Part shown: positions 56,853 to 64,000 of the stretch, one piece after another
Position numbering within the stretch: position 1 is the stretch's first letter
How the letters are laid out: each line of letters opens with the position of its first letter
NCBI GenBank assembly: GCA_963699305.1
Contig: OY969431.1
Coordinates: forward strand, 930,001 to 994,000
Direction: 5' to 3'
Source of the DNA: JBGQAS01 sp963699305
GTDB taxonomy: Bacteria; Chloroflexota; Anaerolineae; Anaerolineales; Anaerolineaceae
Length of the DNA stretch: 64,000 nucleotides
Program-made: the position numbers and the translations under genes
The notes under the pieces: model-generated
Told to the model about the DNA's origin: nothing
The model's database searches: none
What the model saw: the letters and a program-made list of their open reading frames with translations, nothing else

Positions 56853-58940
56853 CTAGCGTGATGTCAACCAGAGGATTATAAAATCCTTACCCTCAAGATC
56901 GTCCTTGTAATAATACTCGATGGCGTTGGGATACAGGGATTTAAACCGTTCCAAATTCTCTTTATCTTGTGTATTCAGGATAAACAGCTTGGAACCAGGG
57001 ATTGAACTTGTTTCAGCAAAGGACTCTGGCCACAGTGCATAATCCTTCTCTGGAAATCCAGCATTGATTCCTACGAGCCGTGTGTCCACCCAATATGGAT
57101 AAGGAACGACATACGCTGTATCAGCTGTTCCGATGGTATCGACAAATCCCCTTATCACCCGCCCAATATCCGAAGTATTCCAAGCGCCCGCAAGAAAATT
57201 GGTTTTGAATTTGTCAAAAACCAAAATGTAATTATTACTCATCATGGTTATGAGCATGACGGAAAATAATAGTATCCATAATACTTTCCCGAACGCGTGT
57301 TTCATATTGAACCAAATGGTGCGGAAAACAGCATCCAATCCAATCCCCGCCGTAACAAAAACTGGGATGATTGCTCCAGCAGTCCTGTTTAAAGATGGGT
57401 TTTCATCTGGGAACGCCAGCGAAAGGATAGATGGCATCAGGAGGAGTGGAATGGAAATAAGAAGTGTAAGATCCACCCAATTCCTCTTGCGTAGATAACG
57501 AGTGAGAAGCGTTAACACTCCAAGGAAATATAATGCTGCAGTTACAAAATCCAAAGCAGGTCTGCCAATCACTGAATGTACCCAGATCGACCCATTGTCG
57601 TAAAAGAACATGATGCTGGCTTTCCAAAAATTTCGAATGAATATCAATAAGGCGGAATCAGGTAACGGCTGCTCAGTTGAGCTGATGCGACTAAGAGCGC
57701 GCATACTGAACATGCCGGGATCTCCCAACATATATCTGAAAAGGGGTAGAAAAATGGCAAAAGAAATCACTGCCAAAATGATTAAGCTCCAGATATGGGA
57801 TTTTTTTCGCCCAACGGATGATTTGTGCAATAGGAAAATTCCAACTGCCACGACAACAATGACCGGAACTAAACGAAATGGACTGTAACCATGCAGACCA
57901 ATTCCCAAAGCAATCCCGGAAAGAATAATCAAATTTCTATTTGCTTTTCGTATACCGTGGATTAAGAAATATAGAGTTGGAGCAACAAATAATGGGTACA
58001 GTGGAAAACGGAGCCCTATCCGGGAAATGACATTCGGCCAGTATGCCACACCCGCTAGAAACATTGCTGCCAATCCTGCCCATTTATTGGAGATTTCCTT
58101 CCCCAATAAATAAATAAATGGCAAAGTGATCAATCCAATGAGGACAGTGCCGATTTTTAGCGAAATAAAGCTCAATCCAGTGCCCATGAGAGTCGCAATC
58201 AGCGCTGTCCAATAAAATTGGAAAGCTTCTCTACCAGTATTTCTGGGTAAGAAGATGGAATGCTGACCATGCAGGATATCCGCTACATCCAACAGTTTTT
58301 CTGCGTGATCACTGAACATTTCACCTGGAATTTGGTTAAGCTGATAACTCCTGAAAAAAATGACGACAAGAAAAGTGGAAATAATCAACAATATCCAAGG
58401 GGAAATTCGCAGACTTTTGAACCATTCAGCAATACAATTAATCATCTCCCGGAATTTTCGTTGAGGTTTCTGTACTTGCCAGAAAGCCCATAATAGAAAA
58501 ATGAAACCAAACAACCAGAGCACTAAGTTAAGAGTTGTAAATGTATTATCTTTAAAAAAAATAAATGCTAGAAGCAGAAGAATCACACTCACTGCCAGAG
58601 GGAAAAGTCGAACTCGAGAGTATAGCGGAGTATGGTCTTCAGGTTCAAGCGTGGGGAGAATCCACTCTTTTGACAGGATTGCAGACAGAAATTGCAAAGC
58701 AGCGATTCCATATAACACAACTGCAAGTGTTACCTGCCGATTCGGAGGCTCGAGCAGCCTTTGCCCTACTACGGCAAAACTTAAAGCGATTATCGTCCGC
58801 CAGGGGAATTGCCTTTTTTCAACCTTCGCAGAGGTTTGCGCTAATTTTAATTTTTTCTTTCGGGAGGATTTTTTATTCCCAATGGATTTCCAAATTTGGA
58901 TTTTTTCAAGAAAAACATCGAGTAATGTCTGTTCTTTCAT
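56853..58940 (-). CDS. GT-C type membrane glycosyltransferase (PMT/GT39-like)
   Basis: A 695-residue polytopic protein. A charged N-terminal tail (about 50 residues) is followed by four hydrophobic segments, then the GT-C-type core. The first large outer loop has the acidic motif QIPGEMFSDHAEKLLD, followed by FLPRNTGREAFQFYW, and NRTAGAIIPVF occurs later. The C-terminal soluble part has YVVPYPYWVDTRLVGINAG. Such enzymes move sugars from polyprenyl phosphate to proteins or glycans. ATG 58940 is chosen because GGGA lies just upstream; 58961 has no site. It is 13 bases upstream of the giant fusion gene. Confidence 0.82.
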   Translation of the reverse strand: MKEQTLLDVFLEKIQIWKSIGNKKSSRKKKLKLAQTSAKVEKRQFPWRTIIALSFAVVGQRLLEPPNRQVTLAVVLYGIAALQFLSAILSKEWILPTLEPEDHTPLYSRVRLFPLAVSVILLLLAFIFFKDNTFTTLNLVLWLFGFIFLLWAFWQVQKPQRKFREMINCIAEWFKSLRISPWILLIISTFLVVIFFRSYQLNQIPGEMFSDHAEKLLDVADILHGQHSIFLPRNTGREAFQFYWTALIATLMGTGLSFISLKIGTVLIGLITLPFIYLLGKEISNKWAGLAAMFLAGVAYWPNVISRIGLRFPLYPLFVAPTLYFLIHGIRKANRNLIILSGIALGIGLHGYSPFRLVPVIVVVAVGIFLLHKSSVGRKKSHIWSLIILAVISFAIFLPLFRYMLGDPGMFSMRALSRISSTEQPLPDSALLIFIRNFWKASIMFFYDNGSIWVHSVIGRPALDFVTAALYFLGVLTLLTRYLRKRNWVDLTLLISIPLLLMPSILSLAFPDENPSLNRTAGAIIPVFVTAGIGLDAVFRTIWFNMKHAFGKVLWILLFSVMLITMMSNNYILVFDKFKTNFLAGAWNTSDIGRVIRGFVDTIGTADTAYVVPYPYWVDTRLVGINAGFPEKDYALWPESFAETSSIPGSKLFILNTQDKENLERFKSLYPNAIEYYYKDDLEGKDFIILWLTSR

Positions 58941-59023
58941 AGTCCCTTTTCTGTTTCCCATGGGTCGTTGGAATTCTAATATATCTTACTTCAACCATTC
59001 ACCCCCTGCAAGTTGATGATATT

Positions 59024-59860
59024 CTATGTCTCTGTTTTCCGCGCAATAAAAAATGTATATACCCCATCTGGTTGGATTGGAATCTCATTGTAAATTGGTC
59101 TGGTGATCAATTCGGTTAGCGCCAGATTTACTCTGCCTGGTAACAGGATCCATCGGTTAAACAACCATTTACAAAAAAGCGCGGGTAATCCGAACAAGTG
59201 TCCCCATTCCAAAATTGCCAGTGCGCAAGGTGAAAAATAATTCCACCATCCTTCCAATCCGAATCCTGCTTGAGATAAACGCGACTTCCAAACCGCAGGC
59301 GGATCACAATGTTTGTGACGAGAAATTTTATTGAAAATACTCTGGTATTTTTCAGAAACATTTCTAAGCCTTGCTCGAGAGAAAAATCGGGCAACGGATA
59401 AATTCATTGAAAATTGGGAGTTCGGAACACAAAAAACAAAATTCCCTTGTGGTTTGATAACTCTTCCGATTTCATCCAAGACAGGTTGAATACCTTCAAT
59501 GTGCTCCAAAACGGAATTGCTGATGATAGAACTAAAATAATCGTTCGGAAAAGGCAATCTATCTCCAGTCGCACACACTGGCAATCGATACACTTGTTTG
59601 CCTCCAGATTCTCGCAATGGGTGGAACCATGGATCCACACCTACGGTTAGCTGCTTGCCAAATGTAGTAGAAGCGAAATTCCCATCACCGCACCCCAAAT
59701 CAAGAATTGGTTCATCCAGTTGAATATCCTGATAAAACCGTGCTTCCGTCGCACGCAACAACCCCCGAAAGTATGGCAATTGCGAAATATTTTCCCAAAG
59801 GAAATCTTTTCCTGGAGAGATAGTGTCGTTAAGGCTTGATGATTGTAAATAATTCTTCAT
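59024..59860 (-). CDS. Class I SAM-dependent methyltransferase
   Basis: A 278-residue methyltransferase. Motif I reads ILDLGCGDGNFAS, with VGVDPWFHPLRES after it, then RLPFPNDYFSSIISNSVLEHI and a post-core segment IKPQGNFVFCVPN. The C-terminal part has hydrophobic stretches that may attach it to the membrane. The gene overlaps the end of the glycosyltransferase gene by 32 bases, so translation is probably coupled. It lies in the envelope-glycan cluster, so a sugar or lipid-linked glycan is a reasonable substrate, but this is inference. Confidence 0.85.
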   Translation of the reverse strand: MKNYLQSSSLNDTISPGKDFLWENISQLPYFRGLLRATEARFYQDIQLDEPILDLGCGDGNFASTTFGKQLTVGVDPWFHPLRESGGKQVYRLPVCATGDRLPFPNDYFSSIISNSVLEHIEGIQPVLDEIGRVIKPQGNFVFCVPNSQFSMNLSVARFFSRARLRNVSEKYQSIFNKISRHKHCDPPAVWKSRLSQAGFGLEGWWNYFSPCALAILEWGHLFGLPALFCKWLFNRWILLPGRVNLALTELITRPIYNEIPIQPDGVYTFFIARKTET

Positions 59861-60983
59861 ATTGCTGTGCGATTGTATCAGGTGCGTAAAGCTGAACTAA
59901 TGAGATGGGATTAACGAAATGAGGGGTCTTTTCCTGTAGAACCTGGATTATATTCTCTGCCAATTGCCTTGGATCACCTATAGGAGAAATCCGACCCATT
60001 CGATGTTGAAGTATCGGTTGGCGAACTCCTGGCAATTCAGAGGCCACCACAGGCACTCCATTCATCATTGCTTCAATTTGGACCAACCCAAATGCCTCAG
60101 TAGAGTTTAGACTTGGTAACACTAGCACATCGATATTGGGATAAAACGCAGACATTTTCTCAGGATTTAATGTTCCCAGGAATTTCCAATGCCCCTGCTG
60201 CATATAGCGATCAATAAGTGGTTCCAACCGTTTAAAATATGCTTCCTCACCGATGATGTTTTTATATGGTCCCGCAAATTGGATTACAGCATTAGGAAAT
60301 ACTTCAAGGATTCGGGGCAATGCGGAAAGCAATATTTCGACGCCTTTTTCAGTGGCAAACCTGGCTGCCATCCCAATGACTGGTAGGGCATTCGCAGAAT
60401 TCATCTGCTGCTTGAATTCATTTAATTCCTTTTTCGAAGCTTTTGGAAGAACTACTGGAGGGCGGATGACTTCCACCTTCGTCAAAAAATGCTTGAGGAA
60501 TGACGAATTCTCAGCGTAATCACGGGTATAGGTTACGATGCGATGTGCATATTTTGCTGCCAGGTTGTTCATAAGATGCACAGCTTGATTTGCTCCCCAA
60601 CTGATAATTCCTGGAGGCATGCGTAAATCGCAATGATAAGTAAGGACAGTTGGTTTATGAAAAAATCGTCCGCGCAATGCAATCCCAGCAGCATCGAATT
60701 GAGGTAGATGTAAATTTACAAAATCAGTTTCTTTGACTAATTTGGTTGCCAAATATCCAAGCGAAGGCATGATAACGCCTTTGCTGATACGAAAAGCCAC
60801 AGGGACCCGGATAATTCGTACTCCATCCTGTAATTCTTCTCTGAGCAAATTGTGCTGGTAATGAGAAGTCAAAATCGTAACCTGGTGTCCTCGATTGGCA
60901 AATGCTTTGGCCAGGTGTTCTGCATAAATTGTCAATCCGCTAATGTGCGGACGGTAATAGGTTAATCCTATTAGTATGCGCAT
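59829..60983 (-). CDS. GT4 family glycosyltransferase
   Basis: A 384-residue cytoplasmic glycosyltransferase of the GT-B fold. The N-terminal glycine-rich segment is YYRPHISGLTIYAEHLAKAFANRGHQVTILT. The C-terminal donor-binding part has GMAARFATEKGVEILLSA, FAGPYKN and the EX7E-like LNSTEAFGLVQIEAMMNGVPVVAS. It transfers an activated sugar to a lipid or glycan acceptor. It lies six bases upstream-adjacent to the epimerase gene, which could supply its donor sugar. Exact donor and acceptor are unknown. Confidence 0.92.
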   Translation of the reverse strand: MRILIGLTYYRPHISGLTIYAEHLAKAFANRGHQVTILTSHYQHNLLREELQDGVRIIRVPVAFRISKGVIMPSLGYLATKLVKETDFVNLHLPQFDAAGIALRGRFFHKPTVLTYHCDLRMPPGIISWGANQAVHLMNNLAAKYAHRIVTYTRDYAENSSFLKHFLTKVEVIRPPVVLPKASKKELNEFKQQMNSANALPVIGMAARFATEKGVEILLSALPRILEVFPNAVIQFAGPYKNIIGEEAYFKRLEPLIDRYMQQGHWKFLGTLNPEKMSAFYPNIDVLVLPSLNSTEAFGLVQIEAMMNGVPVVASELPGVRQPILQHRMGRISPIGDPRQLAENIIQVLQEKTPHFVNPISLVQLYAPDTIAQQYEELFTIIKP

Positions 60984-60989
60984 AAGAAC

Positions 60990-62015
60990 TTAAAAATATT
61001 TTTCATTCGATTTCACCCATTCGTATAATCGTTTGATTCCCTCGGATGCTCCAATGTTTGGTTTCCAATTCATGATTTTTTCGGCCTTTTGGATGTCCGA
61101 AATATACACTTTCTGATCTCCTGGTCGCCATTCGCCCCAGGAAACCTCAATCTTGTTCCCCAATAATTTTTCAATGATTGGGAAAAATTCCTGGTAAATG
61201 GAAATCGTATTTTCTGCTCCACCACCGATGTTGAAAATTTGCCCTGTGCACAATTTCGGTTGGTCGATGGCAATTTCATATGCATTAACGAGGTCATCAA
61301 CAAATAGAATATCACGCACCTGTTTTCCATCGCCATACACTTTAATCGGTTTCCCGGTTACTGCAGCAATGATGAACCACGCCACCCACCCCTGATCTTC
61401 AACGCCAAATTGCCTTGTTCCATAAATGCAGCTCTGACGAAAAACAACTGTCGGGATATCATAAATGCGGGAGTAATCACGCACATATTGATCGCCACAA
61501 CCCTTCGAACAACCGTATGGGGAATGAAAATCAATTGGGCGTTCTTCTGAAATTCCATTTGGATAAGCTGCATATCGATAATGTGTGCTTTCCTCGACAA
61601 CTTCCACATCTTCCATTCCACCGTAAACCTTGTTGGTCGAAGCATATAAGAAGTTGGGTTTTCTTCCCGAAAGCCGTGCTGCCTCTAAAACATTAAAAGT
61701 CCCGTTGGCATTGATTTCAAAATCTTCACGAGGGTGTGTGACAGAAGTGGTTACTGCAACCTGAGCTGCCAGATGAACGATTACATCCGCTTTTTTGGCG
61801 GCTTCTTGAATTTTTAGATTATCGCGAATATCCCCAATGATCAGATCGATTGAATTATCGCCGTATTTCGTGCGCAACCATTCTAAATTCTTTCGAGATC
61901 CAGCACGTGAAAGATTATCGTAAATGCTAACCTTTTCCCCATTTTCAATCAAACGTGCAACAAGGTTTGATCCGATAAATCCGCAGCCACCGGTAATGAG
62001 ATAATTTCTTTTCAT
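60990..62015 (-). CDS. NAD-dependent sugar-nucleotide epimerase (CDP-paratose/UDP-glucose epimerase type)
   Basis: A 341-residue short-chain dehydrogenase-type enzyme. The NAD site is YLITGGCGFIGSNL, the catalytic tyrosine/lysine motif is SPYGCSKGCGDQYV, and VHLAAQVAVTTSV is typical. The segment RQFGVEDQGWVAWFIIAAVTG resembles CDP-paratose 2-epimerases more than GalE. ATG 62015 is chosen because CGGAGTG precedes it; the 62063 start would overlap the flippase gene. It probably makes the nucleotide sugar used by the neighbouring transferases. Confidence 0.9.
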   Translation of the reverse strand: MKRNYLITGGCGFIGSNLVARLIENGEKVSIYDNLSRAGSRKNLEWLRTKYGDNSIDLIIGDIRDNLKIQEAAKKADVIVHLAAQVAVTTSVTHPREDFEINANGTFNVLEAARLSGRKPNFLYASTNKVYGGMEDVEVVEESTHYRYAAYPNGISEERPIDFHSPYGCSKGCGDQYVRDYSRIYDIPTVVFRQSCIYGTRQFGVEDQGWVAWFIIAAVTGKPIKVYGDGKQVRDILFVDDLVNAYEIAIDQPKLCTGQIFNIGGGAENTISIYQEFFPIIEKLLGNKIEVSWGEWRPGDQKVYISDIQKAEKIMNWKPNIGASEGIKRLYEWVKSNEKYF

Positions 62016-62026
62016 TGTCACTCCGA

Positions 62027-63034
62027 TCACGCTTTTCTTTTTAACTGAACTTGTGTGAGCCAATAACTCATGGAATGGCCACCACGGAATAAAGCGTAAA
62101 TCCCAATGAGGTCATTTATTATGAAATGATAGAAATGTATGCAAATAGCAAACGCTAAGGCAGACGAGGGATTGATCTTGAAAATCATGAGCGCTCCAAC
62201 CAATGATGCCTCGAAGACACCTATATTGGCAGGTGCTGAAGGAATGGCAACGCCCAATGCTAATACTCCCAGGGAGAATATCGCCCACCACGGTTGTGTC
62301 TCTGGGATGAAATTTCGCATGATAAAGAAATATTCGATCAGAGAAATCCCCCAGGAAATACAAAGGAACGCGAATGCGGGAATAAAAACCTTCCAATTCG
62401 AAATAACGCCAAAACCTTCGAAAAGAGAATACAAGCTTGGCATTACTTGTTTTTGGAAAAAATTTGACCTTGCAGTTTTCTTAGTAATAAATGCTAAAAC
62501 GGCATCTTTATTGCGTGCGACTAATATGATAAGTATGATTAAAAAGACAACTATGGATATGGCAACGTAGGCTGTCACTTTTACCCAATTACCTTCAATA
62601 ACATGTGGAAGACTAACCAATAATAATAAGGCGGCTATACCAATATCAACAATACGTTCAACCACAACCGACGAAAATGCATAAAAAGCGCTGATGCCTG
62701 CCGTCTGTCCAAGATATATAGGGCGCACCAACTCACCCAAGCGCAGTGGCAAAATATTATTAAAAAAATAACCGATGTTCAATCCTAGAAAAGATTGCAA
62801 AATCGAGACCTTATTACCAGTGAGTTGGCGCCATTCCATTGACCGGAACAGCAACGAAATAAGAAATAACAGGATCGCAGAGAGGATCAAGAATGGATCA
62901 AGGTTTTTAAAAGCGGAAATTAATTCGTCCCACTCTACCGTGCGATAAATAACATAAATGGCAACGATGCTGATCACTACTCCCGGTAGCCAACGCAACC
63001 AGCGGTGACCACGCGCGCTTGAGGTATCTTTCAT
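62027..63034 (-). CDS. Flippase-like integral membrane protein (LPG synthase TM / UPF0104)
   Basis: A 335-residue membrane protein of the AglD/MprF-N type. About eight hydrophobic segments are visible, with LRLGELVRPIYLGQ, ISAFYAFSSVVVERIVDIG and the Pro/Gly-rich GVAIPSAPANIGVFEASLVGAL near the end, all typical of this family. Members are proposed to help move or use lipid-linked sugars across the membrane. Its ATG overlaps the lepA stop in an ATGA junction, and the epimerase starts 11 bases downstream of its end, so it links lepA to the glycan cluster. Confidence 0.88.
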   Translation of the reverse strand: MKDTSSARGHRWLRWLPGVVISIVAIYVIYRTVEWDELISAFKNLDPFLILSAILLFLISLLFRSMEWRQLTGNKVSILQSFLGLNIGYFFNNILPLRLGELVRPIYLGQTAGISAFYAFSSVVVERIVDIGIAALLLLVSLPHVIEGNWVKVTAYVAISIVVFLIILIILVARNKDAVLAFITKKTARSNFFQKQVMPSLYSLFEGFGVISNWKVFIPAFAFLCISWGISLIEYFFIMRNFIPETQPWWAIFSLGVLALGVAIPSAPANIGVFEASLVGALMIFKINPSSALAFAICIHFYHFIINDLIGIYALFRGGHSMSYWLTQVQLKRKA

Positions 63035-64000
63035 TCATCCTCCAAGCGCAATACAGCCATAAATGCTTCCTGCGGGATTTCGACGCTTCCTACCATTTTC
63101 ATGCGCCTTTTTCCTTTTTTTTGTTTTTCCAATAATTTCTTCTTGCGCGTGATATCTCCACCATAACATTTGGCAAGCACATCCTTGCGAAGTGCTTTTA
63201 CATTAGCCCGTGATATCACCCGTCCACTTGCAGATGCCTGGATAGCAACATCATATAATTGACGTGGAATCAATTCCTTTAGTTTTGTTACCAGACGTTG
63301 CCCCTTGTGATAAGCTTGATCTTTATGTACAATTGCCGCCAAAGCATCGACCGGTTCCCCACCTACCAAAACTTCCAGTTTCACCAATTCCCCGGGGCGA
63401 TACTCAAGGAACGTATAATCCATTGACGCGTAACCACGAGTCCGGGATTTCAAGTCGTCAAAAAAATCCACAATAATTTCAGAAAGAGGAATTTCAAAAT
63501 TGAGCTGCACTCGCTTGGGTGCAGGATAATCTTGTTCGATATATGTTCCATGTCGTTTAGTTACTAATTCCATGATCGTTCCATAATAATCGGTAGGAGT
63601 TATAATCTGCAATTTCATCCACGGCTCATGGATTTCCTGAATCTGAGCTTCATCGGGTAGTTTAGCTGGGGAATCCACCAAAGCGGATTCCCCGCTGATC
63701 ATGATCACTTCATATTCAACAGATGGAGCGGTGACAACAATATCAAGGTCGTACTCACGCTCCAAGCGTTCCTGAATGATTTCCATATGAAATAAACCGA
63801 GAAAACCACAACGAAATCCAAAGTTCAATGCTTGTGAAGTTTCAGGTTGATAAATCAGGGAAGCATCATTTAATTGAAGTTTTTCGAGTGCTTCTTTCAA
63901 ATTTTCATAATCCGCCCCTTCAACTGGGTAGATGCCAGCGAAAACCATTGGCTTGGGATGATGATATCCGGGAAGAGGATGAACGGCAGGTTCCTTAGTG
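63031..64000 (-). CDS. lepA: Elongation factor 4 (LepA), 5' part outside window
   Basis: LepA is a ribosome-associated GTPase that back-translocates or aids assembly. Only the C-terminal 323 codons are in the window. Visible are VFAGIYPVEGADYENLKEALEKLQLNDASL, the FGFRCGFLGLFHMEIIQERLERE segment of domain V, YRPGELVKLEVLVGGEPVDAL, and the C-terminal domain with KDVLAKCYGGDITRKKKLLEKQKKGKRRMK, which is specific to LepA and not EF-G. The G domain lies beyond position 64000. The stop overlaps the flippase start. Confidence 0.97.
   Translation of the reverse strand, partial: TKEPAVHPLPGYHHPKPMVFAGIYPVEGADYENLKEALEKLQLNDASLIYQPETSQALNFGFRCGFLGLFHMEIIQERLEREYDLDIVVTAPSVEYEVIMISGESALVDSPAKLPDEAQIQEIHEPWMKLQIITPTDYYGTIMELVTKRHGTYIEQDYPAPKRVQLNFEIPLSEIIVDFFDDLKSRTRGYASMDYTFLEYRPGELVKLEVLVGGEPVDALAAIVHKDQAYHKGQRLVTKLKELIPRQLYDVAIQASASGRVISRANVKALRKDVLAKCYGGDITRKKKLLEKQKKGKRRMKMVGSVEIPQEAFMAVLRLEDE

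Overview
The window looks like a chromosomal piece of a Chloroflexota bacterium, probably Anaerolineae-like. This is inferred from gene content: two large integral membrane proteins of the Chlor_Arch_YYY (DUF2298) type, a serine hydroxymethyltransferase-GcvT fusion, a MoaD-MoaE fusion, and bacterial housekeeping genes at moderate, AT-leaning GC. No phage, insertion sequence or CRISPR array was seen.

Layout. 1-1.76 kb holds ligA (its 3' end lies outside). 1.8-7.3 kb is a plus-strand operon: a small zinc-ribbon membrane protein, a DUF2207-like membrane protein ending in a repeated Cys-Ala tail, a radical SAM/SPASM enzyme with an N-terminal PqqD-like recognition domain, a paralogue of it that has lost its Fe-S cysteines, and a methyltransferase. 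This is the best candidate for an undescribed system: enzymatic modification of the Cys tail of a membrane protein, with a pseudo-enzyme partner. 7.3-9.9 kb holds tRNA-Pro(GGG), rpsF, a broken ssb, rpsR and a parvulin foldase. 9.9-16.6 kb is a minus-strand run (moaC, moaD-moaE, a threonine-synthase-like gene, rnc, smc) in which four of the five genes carry single-base frameshifts. 16.6-25.9 kb has scpA, an aldo/keto reductase, mutS, a membrane protein, a GH13 glycosidase, fmt, a glutaredoxin-like protein, a small membrane protein and an ECF-like sigma factor. 26.2-30.8 kb carries a promoter, a structured leader with a terminator-like end, the SHMT-GcvT fusion and an aminotransferase. 30.8-35.4 kb has a nucleoside-kinase-like fusion, a lipoate/octanoyl transferase-like protein, a SanA/YdcF-like protein, an HD hydrolase and an NTF2-like protein. 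From 35.4 kb to the end everything is on the minus strand: gyrA, rpoC, a sensor histidine kinase, a C69 dipeptidase, cmk, then a cell-envelope glycan cluster (four giant membrane proteins, a methyltransferase, GT4, a sugar-nucleotide epimerase, a flippase-like protein) and lepA (5' end outside).

Themes. First, eight single-base indels, mostly in or beside short homopolymers, break otherwise normal housekeeping genes (smc, thrC-like, moaDE, moaC, gyrA, C69 peptidase). Sequencing error is the simplest reading, though decay is not excluded. Second, several genes have a -10-like hexamer six or seven bases before the start codon and no Shine-Dalgarno, suggesting leaderless mRNAs. Third, protein fusions are common (SHMT-GcvT, MoaD-MoaE, glycosyltransferase-YYY, TGS/SAD-kinase). 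All calls rest on reading the sequence and recognising motifs; no database search was run.
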